DNA of 32,357 nt, from positions 1-32,357 of IMG/VR virus record IMGVR_UViG_3300022907_000058. One strand, written 5' to 3'. The notes beneath the pieces were generated by a model. The model saw nothing but the letters and a program-made list of their open reading frames with translations. It was not told where the DNA came from and did not search any database. Of this stretch, positions 1-8,614 are shown one piece after another (position 1 is the stretch's first letter; every line of letters starts with the position of its first letter). The stretch is from a virus. The position numbers and the translations under genes are program-made.

Positions 1-89
1 GTTCCACCAACCGTAATGTTACCTGCTACATCAAGGGTTGTTGCTGTGTTAAAGGTTACAACCTCAACACCTTTGCCAATATATGACAT
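1..89 (-). CDS. Partial virion/tail protein, N-terminus only
   Basis: The first 29 codons of a leftward gene are visible before the window ends. It starts MSYIGKGVEVVTF, preceded by a strong AAGGGAGG ribosome binding site. Many marine phage tail or appendage proteins open with a similar 'SYIGKG' stretch followed by a beta-rich repeat, and the next upstream gene is also a structural one. The position after the fibre-like gene suggests a further tail or appendage component. Function is inferred only from the N-terminus and location. Confidence 0.6.
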   Translation of the reverse strand, partial: MSYIGKGVEVVTFNTATTLDVAGNITVGG

Positions 90-101
90 ATTAAACCTCC
101 C

Positions 102-446
102 TTATGTGATTTCTAGAAGTGACGCAATAGCATCTGCTGAAGATAAAACATTACTAGTTACCTTCAGAGTATCTCCTGGTTCCATTACTACTTTCTGTTC
201 TCCACCAACTACAACAAGGCTACTGCCTACAGGAATTGGTGCATCTTTAATAATATAAACGCTATCTTCAGCGCCGCTTGTTCTTGTACTAGCATCTAAC
301 TCTACATCAATAACAATTTGACTAGCTACAATATTAGCTACTGTAAGTCCAATAATTGTTGTTTGTGTAGCAGCTGGACAAGTGTAAAGCGTAGCAGCAG
401 AAGTTCCAATAGCGGTATCTGTTTTACTTTTAAAACTATTAGCCAT
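102..446 (-). CDS. Small virion-type protein, 114 aa, unknown function
   Basis: A 114-residue protein rich in Thr, Ala, Val and Ile, with the alternating hydrophobic pattern of a beta-sandwich and no membrane segment or catalytic motif. The stretches TLYTCPAATQTTIIGLTVAN and VMEPGDTLKV resemble small head- or tail-associated proteins found beside fibre genes in marine phages. A good AGGAGAT site precedes the ATG. It lies 12 bases after the fibre-like gene in the same leftward transcript, so a virion decoration or tail role is likely, but this is inference from fold type and neighbours. Confidence 0.65.
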   Translation of the reverse strand: MANSFKSKTDTAIGTSAATLYTCPAATQTTIIGLTVANIVASQIVIDVELDASTRTSGAEDSVYIIKDAPIPVGSSLVVVGGEQKVVMEPGDTLKVTSNVLSSADAIASLLEIT

Positions 447-458
447 AGTTATCTCCTA

Positions 459-1574
459 TTATCCTAGTGCAATAGCCATAGCTACCGCTGCATTGTTTGC
501 TTCTGTTACTGCAAAGGCAGTTGTTGAAATACTAGTGTTATTAGTTCCGCTTGCCTGTGTAGTACCTGTTACAGTACTTGCAAGTACACCATCGATACTT
601 GGTGCTGAAATAGGTCCAGTGAAAGTAGCACCAGTTATTGCAGCAAAACCAGAACCTGAAACATAGGCTGCAACCCAAGCACTACCTGTGTAAACTTTCA
701 TTACATCATCAGTAGTGTTATAGTATAACATACCTGCTTGTAGCGGATCACCATCGTTATCAGTAGTAGGGTCTGCTGCTTTAGCGCCAAGGTACTTATC
801 ATCAAAATTATCAAAGGCTGCTAAGGCTTGATCTCTTGCTGCCTCTGCTGCTGTTTGTGCACTACTTGCTGAAGTAGCTGAGCTAGCTGCGTTTGTTTCA
901 CTAGTAGCCGCATTAGTCTCTGAAGTTGCTGCGTTAGTCTCGCTAGTCGCTGCATTAGTTTCAGAAACAAGAGCTGCCGCTGCGGATGCTGCAGCATTGG
1001 TTTCACTAGTAGCTGCATTGGTCTCACTTGTTGAAGCATTACCTTCTGATGTAAGCGCTGCTGCTGCTGAGGCTGCTGCATTTATTTCAGAGGTACTTGC
1101 GTTTCCCGCTGAAGTAGCCGCATTAGTAGCACTTCCTGCTGACTGAGTAGCACTTGACGCCGCTGCAGTTTCGCTAGCAAGCGCATTTGCTTCACTTGTT
1201 GCTGAATTTGTTTCGCTAGTAGCAGCATTAGCTTCGCTAGTGGCCGCATTAGTTTCACTAGTAGCCGCATTAGTTTCACTTGTAGCAGCATTATTTTCAG
1301 ATACTAGTGCGGCGGCAGCGGATGCTGCTGAAGCAGTTACTGAATTTCCAATTGAAGCTAAAGAGGCGGCTGCTGAAGTTGCACTAGCTGCGGCTGAAGC
1401 TGAAGAAACTCCAGCATTAGTAGCTGCTGTTTGTGCATCTTCAACTAGTCCAGCAAGAGAGCTGGCTAATGTAGTTACTACACTACCATCACCTGAATTG
1501 AAAAGTCCACCAAGAGAACCATCATCGGTTGCTCCTGTGGTATCAGTGGTATCTGGACTTGCAGGTGTAGCCAT
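459..1574 (-). CDS. Repeat-rich tail fibre-like protein
   Basis: A 371-residue protein. Residues about 45-245 are almost wholly Ala/Ser/Thr/Glu/Asn repeats built on the 7-residue unit ATSETNA, the low-complexity shaft seen in phage tail fibres and expected to form a trimeric helical stalk. After it comes KYLGAKAADPTTDNDGDPL then GMLYYNTTDDVMKVYTGSAW, a module widely shared by phage fibre proteins. The C-terminus is again Ala/Thr rich. The start codon overlaps the stop of the adaptor gene (TAATG) with a GAGGG site upstream. It probably acts in host contact or as a structural stalk; no receptor-binding domain can be named. Confidence 0.8.
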   Translation of the reverse strand: MATPASPDTTDTTGATDDGSLGGLFNSGDGSVVTTLASSLAGLVEDAQTAATNAGVSSASAAASATSAAASLASIGNSVTASAASAAAALVSENNAATSETNAATSETNAATSEANAATSETNSATSEANALASETAAASSATQSAGSATNAATSAGNASTSEINAAASAAAALTSEGNASTSETNAATSETNAAASAAAALVSETNAATSETNAATSETNAATSETNAASSATSASSAQTAAEAARDQALAAFDNFDDKYLGAKAADPTTDNDGDPLQAGMLYYNTTDDVMKVYTGSAWVAAYVSGSGFAAITGATFTGPISAPSIDGVLASTVTGTTQASGTNNTSISTTAFAVTEANNAAVAMAIALG

Positions 1575-2452
1575 TAGATTAACCCTCCTGCATTATAACT
1601 CATTTGAATGTTACCGCCAGATGCTCCCCGTTTATTATCTTCATCATTTAACTCATCTATTTCTTGAGCAAACATAGCAAAGTATTTTTGTGCCTGATCA
1701 TCATCTTGTAGATAAGCAAATAATTCGCCTAATGAACCCATAAGAAGAATTCTTTCATTATCATCACGTAGCCAATTATAGGCAAGCTGCCCAAGATAGT
1801 ATGCACTTGTAACTGTACCACCTGCTGCGATTGCTTCAGCTTGTGTTGCATAAGGAGTTGCTACACCCCCGGTTGTAGAAAACCAAAGTTCAACAGCACC
1901 TGTTACACCTTGAGAAGACGGATTAAGTAATCCTGCAGTGTAGTTAGTTGGTGTTACATTATATAGTGCATCTAATGCTGGGAGTCTGCGGTAATAGTGT
2001 AATTCAATCTTAGTGGCTGTACCACTAGCTATTCCATCTCGGAAAGCAGGAGAAAGGATTACTGTGTTTCCTCGCCTAGTCCAGAAAGCAGAGTAATTAT
2101 ATTTACTTGCCGTCCAATCATTAAATGTTCTCAAATCTGTTTTTTCGTTAAAAACTCGTGTAGATTGATTTACTGCATCTACCTCTCGAATTTCAATAAA
2201 TTCAATAAGGTCAGATGGTACGGTGATTTCCGTCTTACTAGGAACAAGGTTGTTTCCAGCAGTTGTTGCAGCAATCAAGTCAGTTGAGTTATAACTAATA
2301 GTGTTTTCAAGCGCAATAACCCTTAGTTTACGATATGCCTTATCTGCAGCATATCTTAAACAATCTTTGATTATGTCATCGCTAAGAACTGCGGAATCTT
2401 TATTAGACCAGTTCCTTACTAAGTCAACGAACTGCGTGTAAGTTCTTGCCAT
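1574..2452 (-). CDS. Head-tail adaptor protein (SU10-adaptor-like)
   Basis: A 292-residue protein. The N-terminal part (YTQFVDLVRNWSNKDSAVL, then an acidic helix and AYRKLRVIALENT at about 38-52) matches the pattern of the phage adaptor family that docks under the portal in SU10-like podoviruses: a short helical start, a 'D-LR' turn and a 'RxLRVxxLE' helix. Near the C-terminus there is a helical segment (YLGQLAYNWLRDDNERILLMG) typical of the same proteins. The AGGAGG site lies 6 bases before the ATG. Capsid and portal genes in the same transcript support a connector role. The family call is from memory of the motif. Confidence 0.72.
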   Translation of the reverse strand: MARTYTQFVDLVRNWSNKDSAVLSDDIIKDCLRYAADKAYRKLRVIALENTISYNSTDLIAATTAGNNLVPSKTEITVPSDLIEFIEIREVDAVNQSTRVFNEKTDLRTFNDWTASKYNYSAFWTRRGNTVILSPAFRDGIASGTATKIELHYYRRLPALDALYNVTPTNYTAGLLNPSSQGVTGAVELWFSTTGGVATPYATQAEAIAAGGTVTSAYYLGQLAYNWLRDDNERILLMGSLGELFAYLQDDDQAQKYFAMFAQEIDELNDEDNKRGASGGNIQMSYNAGGLI

Positions 2453-2466
2453 CCTTGGCCTCCTAA

Positions 2467-2808
2467 TTAAGTATTGATTAGCAGATCGCGGTATTCAGTC
2501 ATCAAGATACTTTTTAACTTCTTCATATTATTTGAATCATGCATAAACGCTGGATCATGAAGATCAATATTATGGTCTTGTAGAATCTTAATTGCTACGA
2601 TATCGGGAATCGTTGCCATCTTACGATAGCCATCCTTCCTAATTCCATAATGATCTTGTTTTTCACGATCTAACCGTGCATTCTCTTTATACTGTGTTAT
2701 ATCTTGTGTTGCTTGCCAGTCTCCTGATTGAAGATCAAAGCCAGCGTTAATACCTTTATCTACTTCCACAGTGCTACTGTGGAATTTAAAGTCTGTTTCT
2801 TTTGACAT
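2467..2808 (-). CDS. Conserved small phage protein, possible head-tail factor
   Basis: A 113-residue soluble protein. Its C-terminal half (YRKMATIPDIVAIKILQDHN, then IDLHDPAFMHDSNNMKKLK) resembles a short protein that recurs next to capsid and adaptor genes in marine podoviruses and cyanophages. The sense of that pattern is 'constant region that names a phage virion neighbourhood', not a known reaction. It ends in a hydrophobic helix. It lies between the adaptor and a tiny beta-rich protein in the leftward virion transcript. Function unknown. Confidence 0.65.
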   Translation of the reverse strand: MSKETDFKFHSSTVEVDKGINAGFDLQSGDWQATQDITQYKENARLDREKQDHYGIRKDGYRKMATIPDIVAIKILQDHNIDLHDPAFMHDSNNMKKLKSILMTEYRDLLINT

Positions 2809-2824
2809 GTCCTCGACTCCTTAA

Positions 2825-3046
2825 TTAAGCGGCGGGTTCTGTATACGCTACAAAGCGTCCAGACTTTCCAATATAGCCAAGCTCTGCACCAGTTGGTGCG
2901 GTTGCTGGTGCTGTACCTACGGCAATCGTAGGTGTACCAACTGTAAGATGGGTAAGCTGATAGCCGCCTGCTGCGGCTGAGGCTGTACGCCATACACATG
3001 TTTCTGCGGGGTAAGTATTCCCGTTAGCAAGTTGAATAACTAGCAT
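2825..3046 (-). CDS. Small hypothetical protein, 73 aa
   Basis: A 73-residue protein starting MLVIQLANGNTYPAETCVW, rich in Ala, Thr and Gly and predicted as short beta strands. AGGAGT stands 8 bases before the ATG, which favours this frame over the overlapping one. Lying between capsid-type genes in the same transcript, it may be a minor virion or decoration protein. I do not recognise the family. Confidence 0.55.
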   Translation of the reverse strand: MLVIQLANGNTYPAETCVWRTASAAAGGYQLTHLTVGTPTIAVGTAPATAPTGAELGYIGKSGRFVAYTEPAA

Positions 3047-3065
3047 TTACTGTACTCCTATTATT

Positions 3066-3266
3066 TTATCGACAGTTATAAATTTTACCACCTGCTTTTT
3101 TATAAACAGGATCTTCTTTTAAAGTTGATGGCCCAGTACGCTCAGCATTCATAGGGTGCTTTGGGTTTGCGTATTTAGGCTTTGACTTTGGAAGAGGCAT
3201 ACTCTTCATACACTTTCCAGCAGCTTTACACTTGGCTGGTGATGGGCAATCTGCGCATAGTTTCAT
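3066..3266 (-). CDS. Cysteine-rich basic small protein, 66 aa
   Basis: A 66-residue Lys/Pro-rich protein with a compact set of cysteines near the start (C4, C7, C13 and C19) and one more near the end, which could bind a metal or form a small knuckle. The rest is basic and Pro-rich, ending KKAGGKIYNCR. Its start codon shares one base with the stop of the gene before it (TAATG), so the two are probably translated together. Small 'KAGGKI' proteins of this kind are common in marine phage virion operons. Function unknown. Confidence 0.6.
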   Translation of the reverse strand: MKLCADCPSPAKCKAAGKCMKSMPLPKSKPKYANPKHPMNAERTGPSTLKEDPVYKKAGGKIYNCR

Positions 3267-3457
3267 TAGTCTCTCCCAGTAATTACAGTACCACCAGCTG
3301 AATAATATTTTGAAATTTTACCACCGCCCATTTTATATGTAGCTTTTTTACCATATAGTTTTTTTATTAGTTCGTTTTTTTCTTCACGAGCAATAATTTT
3401 TGGATCTGTACTCATAGACCCATCTTTTAAAATAATACCTTTTTTATTAGCCATCAT
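3266..3457 (-). CDS. Small Gly/Lys-rich protein, 63 aa
   Basis: A 63-residue basic protein. Its second half carries KMGGGKISKYYSAGGTV, a repeat style (Lys-hydrophobic-Gly-Gly) frequent in short marine phage proteins, and related to the end of the gene that follows it. The ATG has AGGAGAT upstream. It is the first gene after the capsid terminator, so it may be expressed by read-through at a lower level than the capsid. Function unknown. Confidence 0.6.
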   Translation of the reverse strand: MMANKKGIILKDGSMSTDPKIIAREEKNELIKKLYGKKATYKMGGGKISKYYSAGGTVITGRD

Positions 3458-3470
3458 TATCTCCTATAAT

Positions 3471-3500
3471 AAAAAGAGGGGAAGCTAGATGCCTCCCCTC
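3471..3500 (-). terminator. Rho-independent terminator after capsid gene
   Basis: Read on the minus strand, GAGGGGAGGC and GCTTCCCCTC pair (7 bp, one A-C mismatch, then 2 bp) around a 5-base loop, followed directly by TTTTTATT. It lies 8 bases after the capsid stop codon. It probably ends most capsid transcripts and lowers expression of the genes further left. Confidence 0.85.
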
Positions 3501-3507
3501 AGATATT

Positions 3508-4644
3508 TTAGTTCAAGCCGTAGATAGCGCCACAACCTGATGGGTTGCGTACTTCCAAGGTTGACTCTTCAACCATCATGCCGACAGTTGAGTCGCCTTT
3601 CTGGCCTACATCAACTTCCTGCATTGGGCGCAGGGTTGCAACATTAAACCACATTGGATCGTAGATCAATGCAGAAAAGTCGGCTACGTTAGTAGTCGCT
3701 GCTAGGTTAGCAGGTGTTGCGTTTGAGTTGATGAACTGTACCTGGTTAGCAAGGCCCATGATGTAGTTAGGAACTACCATGAGATCGCCAAAGTCAGACA
3801 TGTAGATGTCTACAGACTGGCGCAGCTTACCTGACTCATCAATGTTACGCTGAACATTGGTAGAAGCCTGGACAAGGTCAGAGAAGTCACGGCGCAGCTT
3901 TGGTGAAAGCATAACCTTTGAAGCCTTACCGCCCTGCTCGTAGATCTTCTGCATAACTGCATCAAGATCAGACAAAGCAAGTGAACCTTTAGTAGGTGCT
4001 GCAGTTGTTGTCAGTGAAGAACGAACAACCTGAGTACCATCACCAGCAACAGCAGGCGAGGCCCATTGACCAGCGTATACTACAGTATCAGCTGAGTTGA
4101 TGAATGATTGGTAACCACCAGCTGAGCGTGCAGTATTACCCTGAACACCAACAGCTGCTGATACGTTGAATGAGTGAATCATGTCGTGCTCGACATCACG
4201 GCGAAGCTCTGTACCACGCTTCTTGAGCTGGTAAGCATATTCGTCTGCAATGCCTGCCTGATCTACTGCACGGCGTGTGCCTGATACAGCAATTGTCTTA
4301 CCGTTGATCTGAGTGTAGTTACCCAGACGAGTGCGGTATGGGCCAGTGCGAGCAAAGCGATCGCCGACTGCAGGAGTACCTGTACCACCAGCAACAGATG
4401 GTTCGATGTAGTCAGTACCTTCAGCAATGCGTGAAGAGCCTGGAGTATCGAGTTGGTCTGTCTGCCATTCGTGATAAATTGCAGTTGCTTTAGCTTTGCC
4501 AACAGATGACATGAAAGGGGTTTCATCACGAGTAATCATTGTGATGAAGTTAGCTAGATCTTCCCGCTGGGAAACATCTTTGCCAGTTCCGCGAGCTGGA
4601 CCTTGTGGTCCACCTGTGCCGCGTACACCAAGAGTGCTTGACAT
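3508..4644 (-). CDS. Major capsid protein (SU10/DUF5309-like)
   Basis: A 378-residue protein. The start (after a Gly-rich leader) reads REDLANFITMITRDETPFMS, followed by WQTDQLDTPG; this 'I-x-x-D-x-TPF' pattern with 'H-x-W-Q-x-D-x-L' marks the SU10-type HK97-fold capsid proteins. The middle has the GKASKVMLSPKLRRDFSDLV segment and the end ATLRPMQEVDVGQKGDSTVG, where the family shows its 'R-x-x-x-x-x-L-x-K-T-G-D' equivalent. Length is usual for the family. AGGAGGG is 9 bases before ATG. Scaffold and portal genes lie just upstream and a strong terminator just downstream, as expected for the most abundant virion protein. Confidence 0.88.
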   Translation of the reverse strand: MSSTLGVRGTGGPQGPARGTGKDVSQREDLANFITMITRDETPFMSSVGKAKATAIYHEWQTDQLDTPGSSRIAEGTDYIEPSVAGGTGTPAVGDRFARTGPYRTRLGNYTQINGKTIAVSGTRRAVDQAGIADEYAYQLKKRGTELRRDVEHDMIHSFNVSAAVGVQGNTARSAGGYQSFINSADTVVYAGQWASPAVAGDGTQVVRSSLTTTAAPTKGSLALSDLDAVMQKIYEQGGKASKVMLSPKLRRDFSDLVQASTNVQRNIDESGKLRQSVDIYMSDFGDLMVVPNYIMGLANQVQFINSNATPANLAATTNVADFSALIYDPMWFNVATLRPMQEVDVGQKGDSTVGMMVEESTLEVRNPSGCGAIYGLN

Positions 4645-4666
4645 TTATTTATACCCTCCTAAGGTA

Positions 4667-5773
4667 TTAAAGATTTAAGGAGCGTTCAGCAAGAGTTCTT
4701 AGAAAGGCTTGTTGTTCGTCAGCTGAAGCTTGACCACTTAAAGTGCGTCTACGAGTAGCTTCACGTGCATCTTCTTTTTGTTTAGATACAGACTTTGCTT
4801 TCCTTAACGGAGCCTTCTTTGTTGGGGTTGACTTACGTTTAACAGCACCTTTAGTAACACCTTGTTTAAGTCGTCGATAGTCATCAACAAACTTAACAAT
4901 AATAGGATCAGCAATAGAATCTAAAACTTCGGGGGAAATTCCTTCCTCAATAGCAAACTGCCGGATTGCTCCAGCTGTTTCTTCATTGAAATCGGGAATA
5001 AGCGTTGGGATTGTTTCATTGAAATAATCTAACTGCTGTTTCCATTCAGTCTCGTTTGCTTGCTGCTCCTGTTGAGTAATCTGAGTAACAAGTGATTCAC
5101 GTTGTTTACGAGCGTTCCAGTAATTCTTTTGCGCTTGCTCACGTTGGTCCTTGAGTTCATTTACTTCGTAGGTATCACCGTCTTTACGAGCTTGCTCAAT
5201 TTTAGATTCAAGCTCATGGTATTCGGCTGATAACGTTTGTTCATTAGAATATAATACCGCAGCAGATGCTTTAGACATTACGCCTAACTCTTCCACCTTT
5301 GTTTGGTATTCTTCTTCCAACTCTTTTCTTGCGTCACCAAGTTCACGACCCTTTTTAGAAAGATGCTGTTCAGTAGAGTAACCTTTAATCAGGTCACCAA
5401 AAGAAACTTCGGCAAATTCGCCATCAACTTTGATAACAACCTTAGCTTCTAGGTCTAAGTCTTCAGTAGCATAAACATCAGATTCATCGGTAGCGGACTC
5501 TTCGTCGGCATCTTCTTCTTCAGTTTCAGCTTCTTCTTCTTCGACCTCTTCTTCAACTTCTTCGCTATCGGCTTCATCAGATTGTTCTGGGTCTTCTTCA
5601 TCTGATTCTTCCGGGTCTAACTCAGGGACTTGCTCATCGGGTAGAGATCCTACGAACTCGGAGTTTCGTACAATGTCAGCCAGCAAGGCGTCTTCAGTTT
5701 GACCGTTATTAACCTCTGCGGTAGAGTCATCCATTTGGGTAGAGTCCATTTGTGCTTCGGTATCCTGTTCCAT
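4667..5773 (-). CDS. Capsid scaffolding protein
   Basis: A 368-residue, strongly acidic protein. Residues about 40-115 are a Glu/Asp-rich low-complexity tract, about 130-250 are charged coiled-coil helices rich in Gln, Glu and Lys, and the last 90 residues turn basic (KRKSTPTKKAPLRKAKS) and end in a helical hook. Acidic start, coiled centre and basic C-terminal end are the usual build of a scaffolding protein that binds the capsid subunit through its C-terminus during procapsid assembly. The place between portal and capsid genes supports this. Its start shares one base with the previous stop. No protease gene was seen beside it. Confidence 0.8.
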   Translation of the reverse strand: MEQDTEAQMDSTQMDDSTAEVNNGQTEDALLADIVRNSEFVGSLPDEQVPELDPEESDEEDPEQSDEADSEEVEEEVEEEEAETEEEDADEESATDESDVYATEDLDLEAKVVIKVDGEFAEVSFGDLIKGYSTEQHLSKKGRELGDARKELEEEYQTKVEELGVMSKASAAVLYSNEQTLSAEYHELESKIEQARKDGDTYEVNELKDQREQAQKNYWNARKQRESLVTQITQQEQQANETEWKQQLDYFNETIPTLIPDFNEETAGAIRQFAIEEGISPEVLDSIADPIIVKFVDDYRRLKQGVTKGAVKRKSTPTKKAPLRKAKSVSKQKEDAREATRRRTLSGQASADEQQAFLRTLAERSLNL

Positions 5774-5967
5774 TAGTTAGCCTCCTTCTTTGGGGCTGCT
5801 TTCTGGGAATTCAATAATTTTTCATAACGCTCGACAAGTGCATGCATATCAATTAATGTCTCTGCATTAATCTTTGCTTTTCCTGCACTGCGCATTGAAT
5901 CGTACTCAAGCGTATTGATCATGTCTTTATAATTTTTAAGTAGAGCTTCGATATCAATCGGTCTCAT
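5773..5967 (-). CDS. Small helical protein, 64 aa
   Basis: I place the start at MRPIDIEALLKNYKDMI because GGAGG lies 6 bases before it. An upstream in-frame ATG would add 12 residues but lacks such a site. The protein is helical and basic at the end (QKAAPKKEAN). It overlaps the previous gene by 14 bases and the scaffold start by 1, so translation is coupled. Between portal and scaffold genes, an assembly role is possible; the family is not recognised. Confidence 0.6.
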   Translation of the reverse strand: MRPIDIEALLKNYKDMINTLEYDSMRSAGKAKINAETLIDMHALVERYEKLLNSQKAAPKKEAN

Positions 5968-6289
5968 TTGTATCCTCCATAAGGTGTGGGATGTTCTTCC
6001 CATACATCTCGAAGTTTATCATTCTTTCCTTAACACTACCAAGTGCCATGGCTGAAGAGTAGAGGAACTCTCGAGATTTAGTTTCATGCGGCTCCGTCTT
6101 GAGCCACTCTAAAAAGAAGTCAACTAAGACTTCACCATATACTTCATCAAAGAACTCATCCCGTTCTTTGGCAGCGAAGTGCCCCTTTACGTGAGCACGA
6201 CGCGCCAATTCTTCAGGATGAATTTTATGATTACCGTATGATTTATTATTACTCAGCTTCGTCTCAGCTGACTTACGGTACTTATCCAT
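5954..6289 (-). CDS. Conserved-looking hypothetical protein, 111 aa
   Basis: A 111-residue soluble, mostly helical protein with a basic N-terminus (SAETKLSNNKSYGNHKI) and an acidic, aromatic middle (FFDEVYGEVLVDFFLEWLK). The end, SREFLYSSAMALGSVKERMI, is a regular amphipathic helix. It lies 10 bases after the portal gene and overlaps the next gene by 14 bases. A portal- or scaffold-associated role is possible from position only. Confidence 0.6.
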   Translation of the reverse strand: MDKYRKSAETKLSNNKSYGNHKIHPEELARRAHVKGHFAAKERDEFFDEVYGEVLVDFFLEWLKTEPHETKSREFLYSSAMALGSVKERMINFEMYGKNIPHLMEDTNETD

Positions 6290-6299
6290 TTATCCTCTC

Positions 6300-8459
6300 T
6301 TATTCCGGTGACTGTGGTGGTTGTAGTAAGCCACGTGCCATCATTAAGATTTCTTTATAATCAGGATGTGGAGGAAGGTCTGCACCTTCTTTAAGAGCCC
6401 TAATGCTAAGGTCTGCCCACTCCTGGAAGTGCTTATCAATTGCCACTGCAAGTTGCTTAGAGTTATCATCGAATGTATTCTTTGATTGAGCATTCGTATA
6501 CATAACATTAGCTTCTGACAAGGCAATTTCTGCTTCAGCTTTTCTTTGCTCAGCCTGCTTCGCAGCTTCAGCCATTTGAGACTGTTGCTGAATTGCTTGC
6601 TGTGCTTTCTGCTGAAACTCATCGGTAGTATAGTCTTCAAGGAAGTCATTACTATCGAGATCCATTGCTTCAATTAGTTTAGTTGCTAAGACTGCAGGAG
6701 CAGCGGGCTTAACAACCATACCGGCACCTTGCTGATTAAGAGCAGGTAAAATCTCTGCACCAACCTTAGATAGTTTAGCAATCTTTGTAGCATTTGAGTT
6801 TTCACCGATATCAAGCAATACTTCAACTTCCATTTTAGAAGGAAGTGTCTCGAGGTTAATAGTTTTAAACACCCCTTGCATGTTATAAGTGAAGTCACCT
6901 TTCAGCGATTCTTTTAAAGTATGATACACACCACTAACTAACCGCTTGAAACCTGTCTCAGCAAATCGACGTGCAATATGTTGGATACGTTTCTGCGCAG
7001 CTGATTGTACAGCTGAAAGCTTTTGCTCAGAGTTACCTGATACATATAGTGTATCATTCAAACCTTGCGCAGCCTTTGACATACCAGTAGCCTGCTCTTT
7101 AATAAGCTGTAAATGTTCTAGTAGCGGGACAGTACCTGTAGAGATTGCCTCTGGCGGTAGCTGTTGAACTGCACCCATAGGACTTCCATTAGTTGGAATA
7201 ATCTGCTTAGGTTTCATATTCTGCAGTGCGCTAAAGTCAACTACGTTTGGATCAGCTAGCTTCGGTGAGTAGTTAGTAAGATATGTATTCTCAACAAAAC
7301 CCCGTAGGATTGCAGTAGATGCAAGTGTTGAGCTACGTGTGAAGTCGGCCATTGATAGACCGAAATATTCGTGAGGAATACCAAACGGAACAATATCAGC
7401 AAGTGGAACCATATCACAATCTTCTTCATGCAGAATAAAGTTACCTGCTACTATAAGATGCTTAAGCTCAGCAATACCATCACCATCACGATCTACGTGT
7501 AGCCAGCATTCAGTTACAACAACTTCACGACTAGCTTCAAGAGGTGTCTCGCTTACTGAATTTGACCCTTGATAGTACTCTTGACCGGTAATTTGTTTTC
7601 TTGCTGCAACATCCTGAGCGTAGTCCAGTGCACCATTCCAGGTTGTACCATCTGCTAACTCATCCCAATCTAAAATAGCATCAGCCATATCTGGATAGTA
7701 CTTACGGATTTCAGACCGGGTCATACTATTCTGGATACCAACAAAAGAAGCATCTTCAATTGATGTTGCATCCCTAGAAATACGGAAGTTTTCCGGCGGT
7801 ACAAGCTCAAGCTTAACGCGAGACTTGTTAATTTCCCGGCGAACACGCACATTAACATATATAAGTTCTACTTCTGGTGCCATACCATCGGAAGTTGGCT
7901 TAGCACGGTTCTCAAATTCCAGGTCCCCTACGATTTCTAAACTATCATCTGATAAGATTTCATCTAGTTTAGTCTGGCTAATTTCTTCATATTCTTCAAA
8001 TACGTAGTCATAGTCTTCAATATAAGCCCAACGAATAACAGAGTTCTTCCATAGTAGTGCAGATTTCATCCACTGCTCTATAAGTTCCCAACCATTATTC
8101 TGTTTAAAAATTGCGTAGTTTACTAACATCGCTGCATCTTTAGCGCCCTGGAATGCACCTGGGCTATCGTTCCATGGTAGGAATCGACCAATGCGCTGGT
8201 TGCTTAGGAACAGATCACACAATACTGCGGTATATGCTTCAATAACTTCTGTAGTTGAAGTGTCAACGATTGCTGAAACACCCTGAGGTGCGAGGTGGGC
8301 AACTGGTAATCCAGCATACTCATATGTTGCTTTAAGCCGTTCTCTTGCAAGGTCTGATGAATTAAGCCAATCACCTGTTGAGTTGTTTACACCACTCTCA
8401 ATTAGATTAACTAACTGCTCATCAGTTACACTTTCTTTATACCCTTGAGGTGTAGACAT
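6300..8459 (-). CDS. Portal protein (P22-type, large)
   Basis: A 719-residue protein, the length usual for portals of P22-like and marine podoviruses. The first 150 residues contain the helical 'wing' start and the LSNQRIGRFLPWNDSPGAF region. The middle has RVKLELVPPENFRISRDATS, VVTECWLHVDRDGDGIAELK and VPFGIPHEYFGLSMADF, typical of this portal group. About 470-560 has the TGMSKAAQGLNDTLYVSG segment and a long helix, and the last 120 residues are a Gln/Ala-rich helical barrel. It forms the DNA entry ring at one vertex and is the docking site for terminase. Its start shares a base with the stop of the 46-residue gene upstream. Confidence 0.88.
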   Translation of the reverse strand: MSTPQGYKESVTDEQLVNLIESGVNNSTGDWLNSSDLARERLKATYEYAGLPVAHLAPQGVSAIVDTSTTEVIEAYTAVLCDLFLSNQRIGRFLPWNDSPGAFQGAKDAAMLVNYAIFKQNNGWELIEQWMKSALLWKNSVIRWAYIEDYDYVFEEYEEISQTKLDEILSDDSLEIVGDLEFENRAKPTSDGMAPEVELIYVNVRVRREINKSRVKLELVPPENFRISRDATSIEDASFVGIQNSMTRSEIRKYYPDMADAILDWDELADGTTWNGALDYAQDVAARKQITGQEYYQGSNSVSETPLEASREVVVTECWLHVDRDGDGIAELKHLIVAGNFILHEEDCDMVPLADIVPFGIPHEYFGLSMADFTRSSTLASTAILRGFVENTYLTNYSPKLADPNVVDFSALQNMKPKQIIPTNGSPMGAVQQLPPEAISTGTVPLLEHLQLIKEQATGMSKAAQGLNDTLYVSGNSEQKLSAVQSAAQKRIQHIARRFAETGFKRLVSGVYHTLKESLKGDFTYNMQGVFKTINLETLPSKMEVEVLLDIGENSNATKIAKLSKVGAEILPALNQQGAGMVVKPAAPAVLATKLIEAMDLDSNDFLEDYTTDEFQQKAQQAIQQQSQMAEAAKQAEQRKAEAEIALSEANVMYTNAQSKNTFDDNSKQLAVAIDKHFQEWADLSIRALKEGADLPPHPDYKEILMMARGLLQPPQSPE

Positions 8460-8599
8460 TAATACTTACCTCCGGTATTTGAATAGATTGGTTTAGACTT
8501 CTCTAGTTCCTTTACAGAATACTTACCTGCTTTAGGGAGAGGCGCCTGCGGCTTCTTAGCTGGTTTCAGCTTTTGTGGTTCTTGAACAAATCGTGACAT
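8459..8599 (-). CDS. Small Lys/Pro-rich protein, 46 aa
   Basis: A 46-residue gene starting MSRFVQEPQKLKPAKKPQ and ending YSNTGGKY. AGGAGCGG stands 3-4 bases before the ATG, and its TAA overlaps the portal ATG, which makes it a credible translated gene. It is basic and Pro-rich with little hydrophobic core, so it may be largely unfolded alone. It belongs to the row of small basic proteins between the holin-like gene and the portal. Confidence 0.6.
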   Translation of the reverse strand: MSRFVQEPQKLKPAKKPQAPLPKAGKYSVKELEKSKPIYSNTGGKY

Positions 8600-8614
8600 G
8601 TACCGCTCCTGGGT

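Noticed and set aside
821-1291. Gln/Leu-rich frames opposite or beside the fibre repeat
   Set aside because: Shadows of the Ala/Ser/Thr repeat read in other frames.
2760-2999. A 79-residue minus-strand frame rich in Tyr, Arg and Ser
   Set aside because: Overlaps two better frames with good ribosome binding sites; composition unlike a real protein.
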